A stretch of 64,000 bases of DNA from Brevibacterium renqingii (GCF_017808105.1 NZ_JADBHF010000006.1:62001-126000); one strand, 5' to 3'; shown: positions 21,537 through 30,291, numbered from the stretch's first letter. The notes: generated from the sequence alone by a model not told the origin. A program made the numbers and translations.

Positions 21537-23072
21537 TCAGAGGAACTCGACTCCCTGTGCCAGCGGCAGCTCGCCCGAGTAGTTGATCGTGTTCGTGGCC
21601 TGTCGCATATAGGCCTTCCACGAGTCCGAACCGGATTCGCGTCCGCCGCCGGTCTCCTTCTCACCGCCGAAGGCGCCGCCGATCTCCGCTCCCGAGGTGC
21701 CGATGTTGACATTGGCGATGCCGCAGTCCGACCGCGAGAGGAATCTCTCGGATTCGGCGAGCTCTGAAGTGAAGATCGCCGAGGACAGACCCTGCGGAAC
21801 CCCGTTGTGGATCTCGAGCGCCTCGTCGAGGTCCGAATAGGTCACGACATAGAGGATCGGGGCGAAGGTCTCGTCCTTCATCACCGCGGTCTGTGACAGC
21901 ATCCGCACGACCGCCGGTTCGACATAATGCGCATCCGGACGTTCCTCGGCCAGCACGCGTCCGCCGCCGCAGAGGACCTCACCGCCTTCGGACTTCGCCT
22001 GCTCGAGCGCCGCCTGCATCGCCTCGTACGAGCCCTCGTTGATGAGCGGGCCCACGAGCACTCCGTCTTCGGTCGGCGAGCCGATGCTCAGTGTCTTGTA
22101 CGCCGCGACGATCTTGTCGACGAACTCATCGGCGATGGACTCGTGCACGATCAGCCGACGCAGGGTCGTGCAGCGCTGACCGGCGGTGCCGGCAGCGGCG
22201 AAGACCACCCCGCGCAGCGCCAGATCGATGTCGGCGCTCGGAGCCACGATGGCCGCGTTGTTGCCGCCGAGCTCGAGCAGGATCCGCCCGAAGCGCTCTG
22301 CCACCACAGGACCGACCTCACGTCCCATCCGCACCGAACCGGTCGCCGAGACCAAGGCCACGCGCTCGTCGCGGACCATGACATCGCCGATGTCCCGACC
22401 GCCGACGAGGACGGGCACGAGGTTCTCCGGTGCTCCGACCTCGGCTGCGGCGCGGGCCAGGAGCGACTGTGCCCCGAGGGCTGCGAGGACCGCGTTCTCC
22501 GAGGGCTTCCACACCACTGCGTCACCGGCGACCAGCGCGAGTGCCGTGTTCCACGAGTACACGGCCACGGGGAAGTTGAAGGCGGAGATGACCCCGACGA
22601 CGCCGAGCGGATGCCAGGTCTCCATGAGACGGTGCCCCGGGCGCTCGCTCGGCATGGTCTTGCCCCACAGCTGCCGGGACTGCCCGAGGGCGAATTCGCA
22701 GATGTCGATCATCTCCTGCACCTCACCGGCCGCCTCCGAGGGGGTCTTGCCTGCTTCGACGGTGATGATCTTCGCCAGGTCCTCCTTGTGCTCTCCCAGC
22801 AGCTGTCCCCAGCGCTGCACGAGCTGCCCGCGTGCGGGGGCGGGCACATCGCGCCAGGTCGCGAAGGCTGTCTGGGCGGCGCCGATCTTGTGTGCTGCGG
22901 TCTCCGCGGTGTCGGCGGCGAGGGTGCCGAGCTCCTGACCGGTGATGGGGGAGCGGGCAGGCAGGTTCGCCGAGGCGGCCGATGCCCTGAGTGCGTCGGT
23001 GTCGACCCCGCAGGCGCTCAGTCCTGAGGACAGGAGTTCGGAGATGGTCTGGTCGGTGGGCAGTGCGGTCAT
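21537..23072 (-). CDS. amaB: ALDH7-type aldehyde dehydrogenase (probable piperideine-6-carboxylate / aminoadipate semialdehyde dehydrogenase)
   Basis: NAD-dependent aldehyde dehydrogenase of 511 residues. It shows the HPLGVVGVISAFNFPVAVY cofactor segment, the catalytic Glu in LLELGGNNA and the catalytic Cys in AGTAGQRCTTLRRL. The FGGEKETGGGRESGSDSWK and TINYSGELPLAQGVEF endings are typical of ALDH7 (antiquitin/AmaB), which oxidises the semialdehyde from piperideine-6-carboxylate to 2-aminoadipate. The next gene on the same strand encodes a FAD amine oxidase, and a LysR gene is divergent. The substrate assignment is inferred from family and context. Confidence 0.8.
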   Translation of the reverse strand: MTALPTDQTISELLSSGLSACGVDTDALRASAASANLPARSPITGQELGTLAADTAETAAHKIGAAQTAFATWRDVPAPARGQLVQRWGQLLGEHKEDLAKIITVEAGKTPSEAAGEVQEMIDICEFALGQSRQLWGKTMPSERPGHRLMETWHPLGVVGVISAFNFPVAVYSWNTALALVAGDAVVWKPSENAVLAALGAQSLLARAAAEVGAPENLVPVLVGGRDIGDVMVRDERVALVSATGSVRMGREVGPVVAERFGRILLELGGNNAAIVAPSADIDLALRGVVFAAAGTAGQRCTTLRRLIVHESIADEFVDKIVAAYKTLSIGSPTEDGVLVGPLINEGSYEAMQAALEQAKSEGGEVLCGGGRVLAEERPDAHYVEPAVVRMLSQTAVMKDETFAPILYVVTYSDLDEALEIHNGVPQGLSSAIFTSELAESERFLSRSDCGIANVNIGTSGAEIGGAFGGEKETGGGRESGSDSWKAYMRQATNTINYSGELPLAQGVEFL

Positions 23073-23147
23073 TGCCGTCCTTTCGTCGAATGTCGTTTCA
23101 TCAGTTCTTCAGAGGTCGTTGCGAGGTGGCGGGGCGGGACGGAGAGT

Positions 23148-24350
23148 TCAGACCACGTTGAGCTCCTTGCGCAGCCCGGTGGTGGCGAAGCGACGCTTGT
23201 CCATCGGGGAGACATCGACGAAGGGCTCGCCTCCGGTGATGAGATCGGCGAGCACCTCCCCGACGGCAGGGCCCATGAGGAAGCCGTGGCCGGAGAACCC
23301 GCAGGCGTAGAAGAACCCGGACAGCTCCTCGGCCTCACCGATGAGCGCATTGTGGTCGGGAGTCATCTCGTACAGACCCGCCCAGCCGTGCTTGGCCTCG
23401 ACCTCGCCGAGTGCGGGCGTGCGGGCGGCGATGTGCTCGGCCAGTGTCGACAGCCAGTTCGGGTCGCGTTTGTCGTTGAACGACCAGTCATCGACCTCGT
23501 CGGGGCAGCCGAAGAGCAGGCCGGATCCTTCCGGGTGGACGTAGTAGCTGGTCGAGAAGTCGATGGTGAATGGCATGCCGCTCGTGTCGAAGTCGACCGG
23601 TTCGCTGACCATGATCTCGCGCCGCAGAGGCTTCACCGGCAGGTCGACGCCGGCCAGCTGCCCGATGAGGCCCGACCAGGCTCCGGCCGCGCACACGACC
23701 TGGGAGCAGGAGATGGTTCCACGGTCGGTGATCACCGAGGTGACGCGGCGGCTGGGGCCGTCGTCGGCTTCGAAGCCGGTCACCTCGCAGTTCTTGAGCA
23801 CGCGCACGCCTCGCTCTCGTGCAGCGGTGATGTAGCCGGAGACGACCGCCTCGGGGGTGCAATGCCCGTCCCCGGGGTTGAATGCCCCTGCCACGAGGCC
23901 TTCGGTGTCGACGAAGGGGGCGAGTTCGGCCACCTCGGCGACGGTGAGCATCCGCGAATCGAGGCCCATCCTCTGCTGGAGGGCGACATTCGCGGCGAAG
24001 GCATCGGCGGATTCGTTCGAGTCGAGGAGGAACAGGTAGCCGTTGCTGACGAGATCGATGTCGACGCCGAAATCGGCCTCGAAGTTCCGCAGCACCTCGA
24101 GGCCGCGCGCGGCGAGGGCGATATTCACCTCGTCGGAGAACTGACAGCGCACACCTCCTGCCGCCTTCGACGTCGAGCCGGAGCCGGGGGTGTCGCGTTC
24201 GACGAGGACGATGTCCTCGACCCCGCGTTCGGCCAGATGGTAGGCGATGGCCGCCCCAATCACACCTGCACCGATGATGACGACCGAGGCGCTTTCGGGC
24301 ATCGAATCGGCTGCGGAATGCGGGCTGTTCGAAGTGGTCGGGGTCTCCAC
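23148..24350 (-). CDS. FAD-dependent amino acid oxidase family protein (candidate L-pipecolate oxidase)
   Basis: DAO/sarcosine-oxidase-fold flavoprotein of 400 residues. Residues about 22-40 form the Rossmann FAD motif VVIIGAGVIGAAIAYHLAER. The GSGSTSKAAGGVRCQFS loop and the C-terminal GFFYACGFSGHGFLMGPAVG are typical of glycine/sarcosine/proline-type oxidases. The GTG start has GAGGTG upstream; an ATG at 24302 would remove a 16-residue polar extension but has no ribosome-binding site. Pairing with an ALDH7 enzyme suggests pipecolate to piperideine-6-carboxylate, but sarcosine or proline-like substrates are possible. Confidence 0.7.
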   Translation of the reverse strand: METPTTSNSPHSAADSMPESASVVIIGAGVIGAAIAYHLAERGVEDIVLVERDTPGSGSTSKAAGGVRCQFSDEVNIALAARGLEVLRNFEADFGVDIDLVSNGYLFLLDSNESADAFAANVALQQRMGLDSRMLTVAEVAELAPFVDTEGLVAGAFNPGDGHCTPEAVVSGYITAARERGVRVLKNCEVTGFEADDGPSRRVTSVITDRGTISCSQVVCAAGAWSGLIGQLAGVDLPVKPLRREIMVSEPVDFDTSGMPFTIDFSTSYYVHPEGSGLLFGCPDEVDDWSFNDKRDPNWLSTLAEHIAARTPALGEVEAKHGWAGLYEMTPDHNALIGEAEELSGFFYACGFSGHGFLMGPAVGEVLADLITGGEPFVDVSPMDKRRFATTGLRKELNVV

Positions 24351-24433
24351 GTTTCACCTCACTGTCTGCTGCTGCGACGGCCTCCGTCGGCCGCCGCAGC
24401 AGCGGAAGATGCCGACGACGGTGTCGGCGGACT

Positions 24434-24445
24434 GTGACATGTCAC
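24434..24445. promoter_or_regulatory. 12-bp palindrome, candidate LysR operator
   Basis: GTGACATGTCAC is a perfect palindrome in the 180-base gap between the oxidase and the divergent LysR gene. A second inverted repeat, GCTGCTGCG/CGCAGCAGC, lies at 24368-24403, nearer the oxidase start. Confidence 0.45.
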
Positions 24446-24518
24446 CATTGTGCGTCCGATCACAGTTAAGGACAAGAGAGAGTTTATGAACGCTCTGTTT
24501 AGGAAGTGTGAAAGTCGC

Positions 24519-24524
24519 TATCAT
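24519..24524 (+). promoter_or_regulatory. -10 element, leaderless LysR start
   Basis: TATCAT ends six bases before the LysR ATG at 24531. Confidence 0.55.
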
Positions 24525-24530
24525 GCACTC

Positions 24531-25406
24531 ATGGCTTGGACACTCGGGCAGCTGCGCACTTTCGTCGCCGTGGCAGAGCTCGGCTCGATGACGCGTGCCG
24601 CCGAGCACCTCGGCTACAGCGTCGGGGCCGTCTCCCAGCACATCACCGCTCTGCGGCGCGTCGTCGATTCCGATCTGTTCCTGCGCCGCGGTCGCGGCCT
24701 CGTCCTCGCCGAGGCCGGTCGCACGCTGCTGCCCCGGGCCAGGAACATCCTCGCCGCGCAGAAGCAGGCCGAGATGGCGATGCTCGGCCGGGACTTCCGC
24801 AGCGAGGCCATCGTCACCCTCGGCGTCTTCGGATCGGCATCGACCACGGCGCTGCCGCAGGTGGTGCGCCGGCTCGAGAAGCGCCACCCCGATATCGAGG
24901 TCCGAGCCCGTGAGATCAACGTCGAGACGATGTCCTCGGCCGTCATCGACGGAGTCATCGATCTGGGGATCGGGATCAACTATCCGGCCGTGCCGCTGCC
25001 GGCGATGCGAGGGCTGAGCTGGGAAGCCGTGGCCGGGGAGGACTTCGGCATCGTCGTGCCCGCCGGATCGGCGAAGCCGCGGCCCGGGCAGCTGGCCGAG
25101 GCCGATTGGATCCTCCCGCCGGCCGAGGAGCTCTTCGGACGCGCGATGCGTCTGGCCACCTCGGCGCTGGGGATCACCGCGAAGGAGACGCATATCGTCA
25201 CCGACACCGCCGTCGCGCTCGCCCTGGCCGGGACTGGGCTGGGACTGACCCTGGCGACCCCGATCATGATGTCCTTGGGCGGCGCCGAGGTCGAACTCCA
25301 ACCCGTGGCCGAAGCGGGCGGGCGGGAGATCATCGTCCTGACCTCCCCGGACCCGAGCGAGCCGGTGCGCGCCGTCGCCGAGGTGGTCGCCGAAGTCTTC
25401 GCGTGA
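24531..25406 (+). CDS. LysR-family transcriptional regulator
   Basis: A 291-residue regulator with an N-terminal winged helix-turn-helix (about 1-60, GSMTRAAEHLGYSVGAVSQHI) and a periplasmic-binding-protein-like effector domain (about 90-290, starting IVTLGVFGSASTTALPQVV). The start is set by the family and by the leaderless -10 box. Divergent placement next to the oxidase/ALDH7 pair makes it the likely regulator of that operon. It is not a close look-alike of ArgP or other named LysR proteins that I can identify. Confidence 0.88.
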   Translation: MAWTLGQLRTFVAVAELGSMTRAAEHLGYSVGAVSQHITALRRVVDSDLFLRRGRGLVLAEAGRTLLPRARNILAAQKQAEMAMLGRDFRSEAIVTLGVFGSASTTALPQVVRRLEKRHPDIEVRAREINVETMSSAVIDGVIDLGIGINYPAVPLPAMRGLSWEAVAGEDFGIVVPAGSAKPRPGQLAEADWILPPAEELFGRAMRLATSALGITAKETHIVTDTAVALALAGTGLGLTLATPIMMSLGGAEVELQPVAEAGGREIIVLTSPDPSEPVRAVAEVVAEVFA

Positions 25407-25416
25407 AGTTCCGGCC

Positions 25417-25422
25417 TAGGAT
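25417..25422 (+). promoter_or_regulatory. -10 element, leaderless start at 25429
   Basis: TAGGAT ends six bases before the methyltransferase ATG. Confidence 0.55.
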
Positions 25423-25428
25423 GAGGGC

Positions 25429-26031
25429 ATGAGCTTCGACCATCAGTGGAACAAGGTACGCAGGGCCAATCCCGAGCATTCGGCCAACTATGCCCAGATG
25501 TGGCGCAAGCGCGTCGCCGAGGGGCACGACATCGGCGGAGAAGCGCGCTTCGTCAATGCGATGGCCCCGCGCGGTGCCCGCATCCTCGACGCCGGCTGCG
25601 GAACCGGCCGCGCCGGCGGGCTGCTCATCGAGGAGGGACACACCGTCTACGGTGTCGACCTCGACGAATTCCTCATCGCCGTCGCCGAGGAGGACTTCCC
25701 GAGCGGCCAATGGCACACCGGCGACCTCGCCGACTTCGACTTCGCCGGCGCCGGAATCACCGAGATCGACGTGGCCTTCTGCGCCGGCAATGTGCTCGCC
25801 TTCCTCGACCCGGCCTCACGCAGGCAGACCCTGGGCAACATCAAATCGACGCTCAAGCACGGCGGACGTCTCGTCTCCGGGTTCGGAGCCGGCCGCGGCT
25901 ACGACTTCGACGATTTCGTCGAGGACATCAAGGCCACCGGAATGTTCGTCGACCTGAAGTTCTCCACCTGGGAACTCCACCCCTTCGAAGCCGGCAGCGA
26001 CTTCCTCGTCCTCATCGCCGAGAGGCTCTGA
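25429..26031 (+). CDS. class I SAM-dependent methyltransferase
   Basis: A 200-residue protein with motif I as RILDAGCGTGRAGGLL (about residues 48-63) and the ribose-binding acidic residue in TVYGVDLDEFLI. Motif II lies around IDVAFCAGNVLAFLDP. The fold is that of small-molecule methyltransferases; the substrate is not evident. The start follows a leaderless -10 box. It is probably monocistronic. Confidence 0.85.
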   Translation: MSFDHQWNKVRRANPEHSANYAQMWRKRVAEGHDIGGEARFVNAMAPRGARILDAGCGTGRAGGLLIEEGHTVYGVDLDEFLIAVAEEDFPSGQWHTGDLADFDFAGAGITEIDVAFCAGNVLAFLDPASRRQTLGNIKSTLKHGGRLVSGFGAGRGYDFDDFVEDIKATGMFVDLKFSTWELHPFEAGSDFLVLIAERL

Positions 26032-26133
26032 GGACCCTCGACCTGTCCGCGGAGCCCGGGTCGGTCGCAACGCCGAACGGCTCGAACTAAGCTGACACCG
26101 ACCCCACCGAGAATCAACCGAGGAGAATCCACC

Positions 26134-26454
26134 ATGATCTTCATCGTTGTGAAGTACGACGTGAAGCCCGAGAGCGTCGAGAAATTCCCCGAGGCTGTGC
26201 GCGCCTTCACCGAGGCGACGCGCGCAGAACCCGGGAACCTGTGGTTCGAATGGTCGAAGAGCCTGGAGAACCCGAACGAGTACGTCCTCGTCGAGGCATT
26301 CACCGACGAAGGCGCGGAACCGCATGTCAAGAGCGATCACTTCGCCGCCGGACTCGAAGCCATGCGTCCGCACCTGGCCTCGACGCCGAAGATCATCTCA
26401 CGCAAGATCGACGGCGAAGGCTGGGACGAGATGGGCGAGCTCAAGATCGACTGA
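26134..26454 (+). CDS. antibiotic biosynthesis monooxygenase-fold protein (putative quinol monooxygenase)
   Basis: A 106-residue ABM-domain protein: MIFIVVKYDVKPE opens the ferredoxin-like fold, EPGNLWFEWSKSLENPNEYVLVEAF is the core, and SDHFAAGLEAMRPHLAS is the C-terminal helix. This matches YgiN/quinol monooxygenase-like dimers that act without cofactors. A GAGGAG sequence precedes the ATG, and TAAGCT at 26088-26093 may be its -10 box, so unlike its neighbours this gene has a leader. Confidence 0.8.
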   Translation: MIFIVVKYDVKPESVEKFPEAVRAFTEATRAEPGNLWFEWSKSLENPNEYVLVEAFTDEGAEPHVKSDHFAAGLEAMRPHLASTPKIISRKIDGEGWDEMGELKID

Positions 26455-26492
26455 TCGCCTTCCTGGCCTTCATCTCGCATCGATCGGACGAA

Positions 26493-26498
26493 TAGACT
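26493..26498 (+). promoter_or_regulatory. -10 element, leaderless start at 26505
   Basis: TAGACT ends six bases before the ATG of the hypothetical gene. Confidence 0.55.
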
Positions 26499-26504
26499 TC
26501 TGCC

Positions 26505-27047
26505 ATGGTGACCAAGGCGCAGAACATCGGATCGATCGAAAAGGCCCTCGGCGAGCCATGGGCCGATATCCATGCTCGCCTCGAAGCCGCCGGGGGAGCG
26601 TCGGCGAGTCACAAAGAACTCGCCGACGCTCTCTATCCCCAGTTCGACGGCAGAGTCGACAACCACGGCTGGTGGGTCCAGGGCGCGGTCGTCGCCTACG
26701 AACAGGAGATCGGCCGTCGCGTGCCCGGTCAGCGTGCCGATGGCACCTTCGACGTGGCCGTGTCCCGCACGATGCCCGGCGATCGTTCCGAACTCATCGA
26801 AAAGTTCGCCTCTCTGATTCGCGATACCCTCAACGAGACGGCCCTCGACGGTGATCCCCGCACCTCGGAGACGGCGAAGCGCTCCTTCTGGCGAGCGAAC
26901 CTCGACGGCGGCATCAAGATCGAAGCCGCAGCTGAGACGAAGAGCGAAGACAAGACCCTCGTCGTCCTCACCACGTCCAAGCTGCCCAGTCCGGAAGCCC
27001 TCGAGAAATGGCGGGCCTTCGGCAAGGACCTCCTCAAGCAGCTCTGA
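26505..27047 (+). CDS. conserved hypothetical protein
   Basis: A soluble 180-residue protein with no signal peptide or TM helix. An N-terminal helical part (about 1-60) contains ASHKELADALYPQF. A Trp-rich segment DNHGWWVQGAVVAYEQEIG leads into GRRVPGQRADGTFDVAVSRT, and a C-terminal alpha/beta part ends LEKWRAFGKDLLKQL. The layout suggests a ligand- or protein-binding fold, but I cannot assign a family. It is expressed from its own leaderless-type promoter and converges on ykoC. Confidence 0.7.
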   Translation: MVTKAQNIGSIEKALGEPWADIHARLEAAGGASASHKELADALYPQFDGRVDNHGWWVQGAVVAYEQEIGRRVPGQRADGTFDVAVSRTMPGDRSELIEKFASLIRDTLNETALDGDPRTSETAKRSFWRANLDGGIKIEAAAETKSEDKTLVVLTTSKLPSPEALEKWRAFGKDLLKQL

Positions 27048-27054
27048 CCGTCCG

Positions 27055-27084
27055 GAAGCGGAACAGCTCCGACGATTCCGCTTC
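27055..27084. terminator. stem-loop between converging genes
   Basis: GAAGCGGAA pairs with TTCCGCTTC. Reading left to right it is followed by GTTTCA. Confidence 0.55.
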
Positions 27085-27112
27085 GTTTCAGCCGATATCG
27101 TTTCAGCCGATG
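27083..27112. repeat. 15-bp tandem duplication over the ykoC stop codon
   Basis: TCGTTTCAGCCGATA at 27083-27097 is repeated at 27098-27112 with the last base changed to G. The second copy contains the ykoC stop codon. Confidence 0.7.
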
Positions 27113-27957
27113 ATCGGGTTCCAGACGCCGAGCACGTGAGCCGCTCCGATCGCTGTCCCGCAGACAACCAGGCTGTGGACTACCGCTGCGACATCTCGGA
27201 CTGCGAAACTCGATCGCCTGCGCCACGTGCGTCCGGAACGACCGAATGCGCGACCCTCCATCGCCATCGCCAGAGTCGTGGCACGCCTGATCGAGACCAC
27301 GAGCAGAACGAAGACCGCGCCGAACAGACTCCTGGTGCGCCGAACGAGCGAACCGCCGGCCACACCTCTGGCCCGCCTGGCCATCGCCAGCACCTGCCAC
27401 TCACTGACCAGCAGACCCAGCAGTCGGCTCGCGGCGAGCACGGAGATGACGACGACCTCGGGCAGCCGCAGATGCTGGATCAGCGCATCGGCGAGGTCAC
27501 GCGGATCGATCGTCGAGACGAGCACGATGAGCGGTATCGCCAAGGCGAGGACGCGCACGAAGATCGCCGCAGCCGCAGCCAGGGAGTCACTTGTCATGAG
27601 CAGCGGACCGAAGTCGATGACGACCTCCCCGGTCTTCTCCGCGAGGATCGCCGTCCCCCACGCCGCCAGCAGAGCACCGGCAGGAAGGAACCACAGCCGC
27701 CTGATCGTCGCGGCGAGATCGAGCCCGGTGGCGGGCAGCCCGAGCAGTGAGAACGCGAGCACCACACCGGCAGAGACGACATCGATGCTCAACAGCGCAC
27801 CGATCATGAGGATGAGCGCCATGGTGATCTTCGTCAGCGGATTGCATCGGACCAGAGCCGTGCTGCGCACCACGGGAATGAGCTGACCGGGATCTTCCAC
27901 CCCCACCTCGGGAGGCGGTTGCCGCCTGCGCGCCAACTGCTCACTCACCGCGCTCAC
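27103..27957 (-). CDS. ykoC: ECF transporter T component (YkoC-like)
   Basis: Transmembrane coupling protein of a thiamine-related energy-coupling factor transporter. The 284-residue product has about five TM helices, starting after CNPLTKITMALILMIGALLS. The cytoplasmic A-R-G-type coupling motif appears as MARRARGVAGG, and later as MAMEGRAFG. GTG 27957 and GTG 27948 both overlap the end of the ATPase gene, so translational coupling is clear but the exact start is not. It is the last gene of the riboswitch-led operon. Confidence 0.85.
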   Translation of the reverse strand: MSAVSEQLARRRQPPPEVGVEDPGQLIPVVRSTALVRCNPLTKITMALILMIGALLSIDVVSAGVVLAFSLLGLPATGLDLAATIRRLWFLPAGALLAAWGTAILAEKTGEVVIDFGPLLMTSDSLAAAAAIFVRVLALAIPLIVLVSTIDPRDLADALIQHLRLPEVVVISVLAASRLLGLLVSEWQVLAMARRARGVAGGSLVRRTRSLFGAVFVLLVVSIRRATTLAMAMEGRAFGRSGRTWRRRSSFAVRDVAAVVHSLVVCGTAIGAAHVLGVWNPIIG

Positions 27958-29470
27958 CCGCCCCTGCCCGAGCCGTCGAGGAGGTGGAGAACGCCCCGAG
28001 GTCAACCCGTCGGGCCCCGATCGCGTCGAGGAAGGCATGATCATGGCTGACGGCGACGACGGCCGAGCCGCGGTCCAGGGCATCGACGAACAGTTCGACC
28101 AGCCCGGCCCAGGTCAGAGCGTCCTGGCCGAAGGTCGGCTCGTCGACGATGAGGACCTGTGGTCGGGGAGCGAGCATGGCCGCCACCGACAGGCGGCGCT
28201 TCTCGCCGCCGGACAGGCTCTGCGGATGCGCTTCGGCCAGCACCTGCAGGCCGAGCACGTCGAGCAGCTGGACGACGCGGTCGTCGACCTCCGCGTCCGA
28301 CCACCCGGCCAGGCGCGGTCCCAGACTCAGCTCTGCGGCTACACCGGAGGTGAGGAACTGATGTGCCGGTTCCTGGAAGACCATGCCGATGCGCGGCGCG
28401 AGCAGCGCCGAGGGCCACGCGAACGGACGGGCGTGCTTCGACTCGCCCCGCAGCGCCGCCTCGGCGGTGACCCGTCCCGCGAACTCGGGAAGCAGACCGG
28501 CCAGCGTCAGCGCGGTCGTGGACTTGCCGGCGCCATTGGGGCCGACAATGCCCACAGCCTCTCCTGCGCGGACGGCGAGATCGATGCCGGCCGCCACCGG
28601 TGCCTTCGCTCGCGGCCGGCCCACGGCGAGGCCCGCGGCCCGCAGCAGCACATCCCCTCGTCCGTCGCCGGGACTCGAGCAGATCGCGGCCTCGGCTGTG
28701 GGTGACAGGCCCCCTCCTGACGTCGTCTCCGATCCGTGCGGCATCCAGATGCCGCAGTCGATGAGCGCCTCGGACAGGCTCCGGTCGGAGAAGATCCGCT
28801 TCGGCGGACCCTGTGCGAGGAGCCCGTGAGGACCGAGCACGATGACGCGATCGACGTGGTCGAGCCACAGTCCGGCCCGATGCTCGACGATGACCATCGT
28901 CGCCGAGGCGGCAGTCTGCACGGAGAGGACGGAGTCGCGGACCTCAGCGGCCGAGTCCGGGTCGATGTTCGCTGTGGGTTCATCGAGGATGATGACCTCA
29001 GGCGACATCGCGTGGATCCCGGCCAGGGCCAGGCGCTGCTTCTGGCCGCCGGACAGCGCCGCCGTCGGATGGTCGAGCGGCAGATCGAGGCCGAGTGCGG
29101 CCAGCGAGCCGGGGATCCGGGACTCGATGACCTCGGCGGGCAGTCCGAGGTTCTCCATACCGAAGGCGACATCGTCGCCGACGCGAGAGAAGATCACCTG
29201 CGATTCGGGATCCTGCAGGACCAGCCCGGAGCCGCCTCGGCGAGGATCCGGGGGAGCGTTTCCGACGAGGAGCTCACCGGTCGCCTCTCCGGACTCGTCG
29301 GGCAGGACACCGGCAAGCGCATGGAGGAGAGTCGACTTGCCTGCTCCCGAGCGTCCGAGGACGAGGACTCTCTCACCGGCCGTGATCTCGAGGTCGAGAG
29401 GACCGACGGCGGGAGCATCACGGTCGGCATGCGTCCACGAGTACTCCCGCGCCGTGATCGGCAGCCCCAT
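27941..29470 (-). CDS. ykoD: ECF transporter duplicated ATPase (YkoD-like)
   Basis: One 509-residue chain carries two ABC ATPase domains. The first has Walker A GRSGAGKST (about residue 42), signature LSGGQKQRLALAG and Walker B VIILDEPTAN. The second has GPNGAGKSTTALTLAG, LSGGEKRRLSVAAML and VLIVDEPTFGQD. Fused A components are typical of the YkoEDC thiamine-precursor transporter and some cobalt systems. The start ATG shares one base with the ykoE stop (TGATG). Upstream the frame stays open far into ykoE, but this is a high-GC artefact. Confidence 0.92.
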   Translation of the reverse strand: MGLPITAREYSWTHADRDAPAVGPLDLEITAGERVLVLGRSGAGKSTLLHALAGVLPDESGEATGELLVGNAPPDPRRGGSGLVLQDPESQVIFSRVGDDVAFGMENLGLPAEVIESRIPGSLAALGLDLPLDHPTAALSGGQKQRLALAGIHAMSPEVIILDEPTANIDPDSAAEVRDSVLSVQTAASATMVIVEHRAGLWLDHVDRVIVLGPHGLLAQGPPKRIFSDRSLSEALIDCGIWMPHGSETTSGGGLSPTAEAAICSSPGDGRGDVLLRAAGLAVGRPRAKAPVAAGIDLAVRAGEAVGIVGPNGAGKSTTALTLAGLLPEFAGRVTAEAALRGESKHARPFAWPSALLAPRIGMVFQEPAHQFLTSGVAAELSLGPRLAGWSDAEVDDRVVQLLDVLGLQVLAEAHPQSLSGGEKRRLSVAAMLAPRPQVLIVDEPTFGQDALTWAGLVELFVDALDRGSAVVAVSHDHAFLDAIGARRVDLGAFSTSSTARAGAGERGE

Positions 29471-30099
29471 CAGCGCAGGCGGCCGGAGGCGAAGGAGCTC
29501 AGCGCGCCCGTCCTCGCGATCGCCCGATGGGCGTACCAGGCGCCGATGCCGGAGATGACGAGGCCCGAGACGATCGCGCACACGGCATAGACGGTCTGGA
29601 AGCCGAACTGCCATTCGGCGTTGTACATGATGTTCTCGCTCACGGCCATGAAAGCCGCGGCCAGCATTCCGGCCAGTGCGGTGATCCAGAGCGTGAACCG
29701 CTTGTAGCCGAAGGCGGCGAAGACGAGTTCGGCGCCGAGACCCTGGACGAGCCCCGACAGCAGCACGGCTGCGCCGAAGTGAGAGCCGAGGACCGCTTCG
29801 ACGATGGCGGCGATGAGTTCGCACAGGAGTGCGGCCCCGGGTTTGCGGATGATCGCACCGGCCAGGGGGCCGGCGAGGACCCACAGGCCGGCGATGAGCC
29901 CGATCGAGGGCGGGAACGCCTGGAAGGCGAGCTCGAGGATCTTCCAGCTCAGCGCCAGCACCCAGAACACGAGTCCGACGGCGATGCCGAGCACGGCGGT
30001 GGTGACGTAGTCGACGACCCGCCATTTCTTCGTCTTCGGCGCCAGGGTGTGGGCCGGTGCCGTGGACGGTGCGGAATTCGACGTGGTGGTTTTCGGCAT
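29470..30099 (-). CDS. ykoE: ECF transporter S component (YkoE family)
   Basis: Substrate-binding membrane subunit of 209 residues with about five to six TM helices (from VVDYVTTAVLGIAVGLVFWV to CAIVSGLVISGIGAWYAH). The YkoE-typical ELIAAIVEAVLGSHFGAAVL and EWQFGFQTVYAVCA are present. The start ATG follows GAGGAGG. A TPP riboswitch in the leader identifies the substrate as thiamine or its hydroxymethylpyrimidine moiety. The YkoE family is known for this role; which of the two is carried cannot be read from the sequence. Confidence 0.92.
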   Translation of the reverse strand: MPKTTTSNSAPSTAPAHTLAPKTKKWRVVDYVTTAVLGIAVGLVFWVLALSWKILELAFQAFPPSIGLIAGLWVLAGPLAGAIIRKPGAALLCELIAAIVEAVLGSHFGAAVLLSGLVQGLGAELVFAAFGYKRFTLWITALAGMLAAAFMAVSENIMYNAEWQFGFQTVYAVCAIVSGLVISGIGAWYAHRAIARTGALSSFASGRLR

Positions 30100-30133
30100 T
30101 GTGCCTCCTCGGATCAAGGAGGGGTGGAAGAGT

Positions 30134-30224
30134 CTCGACTTCCTTCGGCGGTACTGACCGCATCAGGTTCGAGGGTCTGCAGCTTCTTCTGCACTCTCAG
30201 CGCCCCTGATGGCGCTCCCCTGTC
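30134..30224 (-). promoter_or_regulatory. TPP riboswitch (THI element)
   Basis: On the minus strand the leader contains the conserved core in order: GGGGAGCGCC, CTGAGA (30200-30195), ACCCT (30176-30172) and GAACCTGAT (30170-30162), closing with GCCGAAGGAAGT. TACAGT at 30240-30235 is a plausible -10 box. The GAGGAGG ribosome-binding site is 25-30 bases past the element, which suits translational control of ykoE, as usual in actinobacteria. Confidence 0.95.
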
Positions 30225-30291
30225 GTAGCCACCACTGTACAGCAGACGGCGGTGAGAGGCAGCGGGTCTCAGGGGCGCCCGGCGATGCCGA

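Noticed and set aside
29473..30163. N-terminal extension of the YkoD frame through ykoE
   Set aside because: The open frame continues but translates to Arg/His/Pro-rich nonsense, while ykoE in the overlapping frame has clear membrane helices and a ribosome-binding site.
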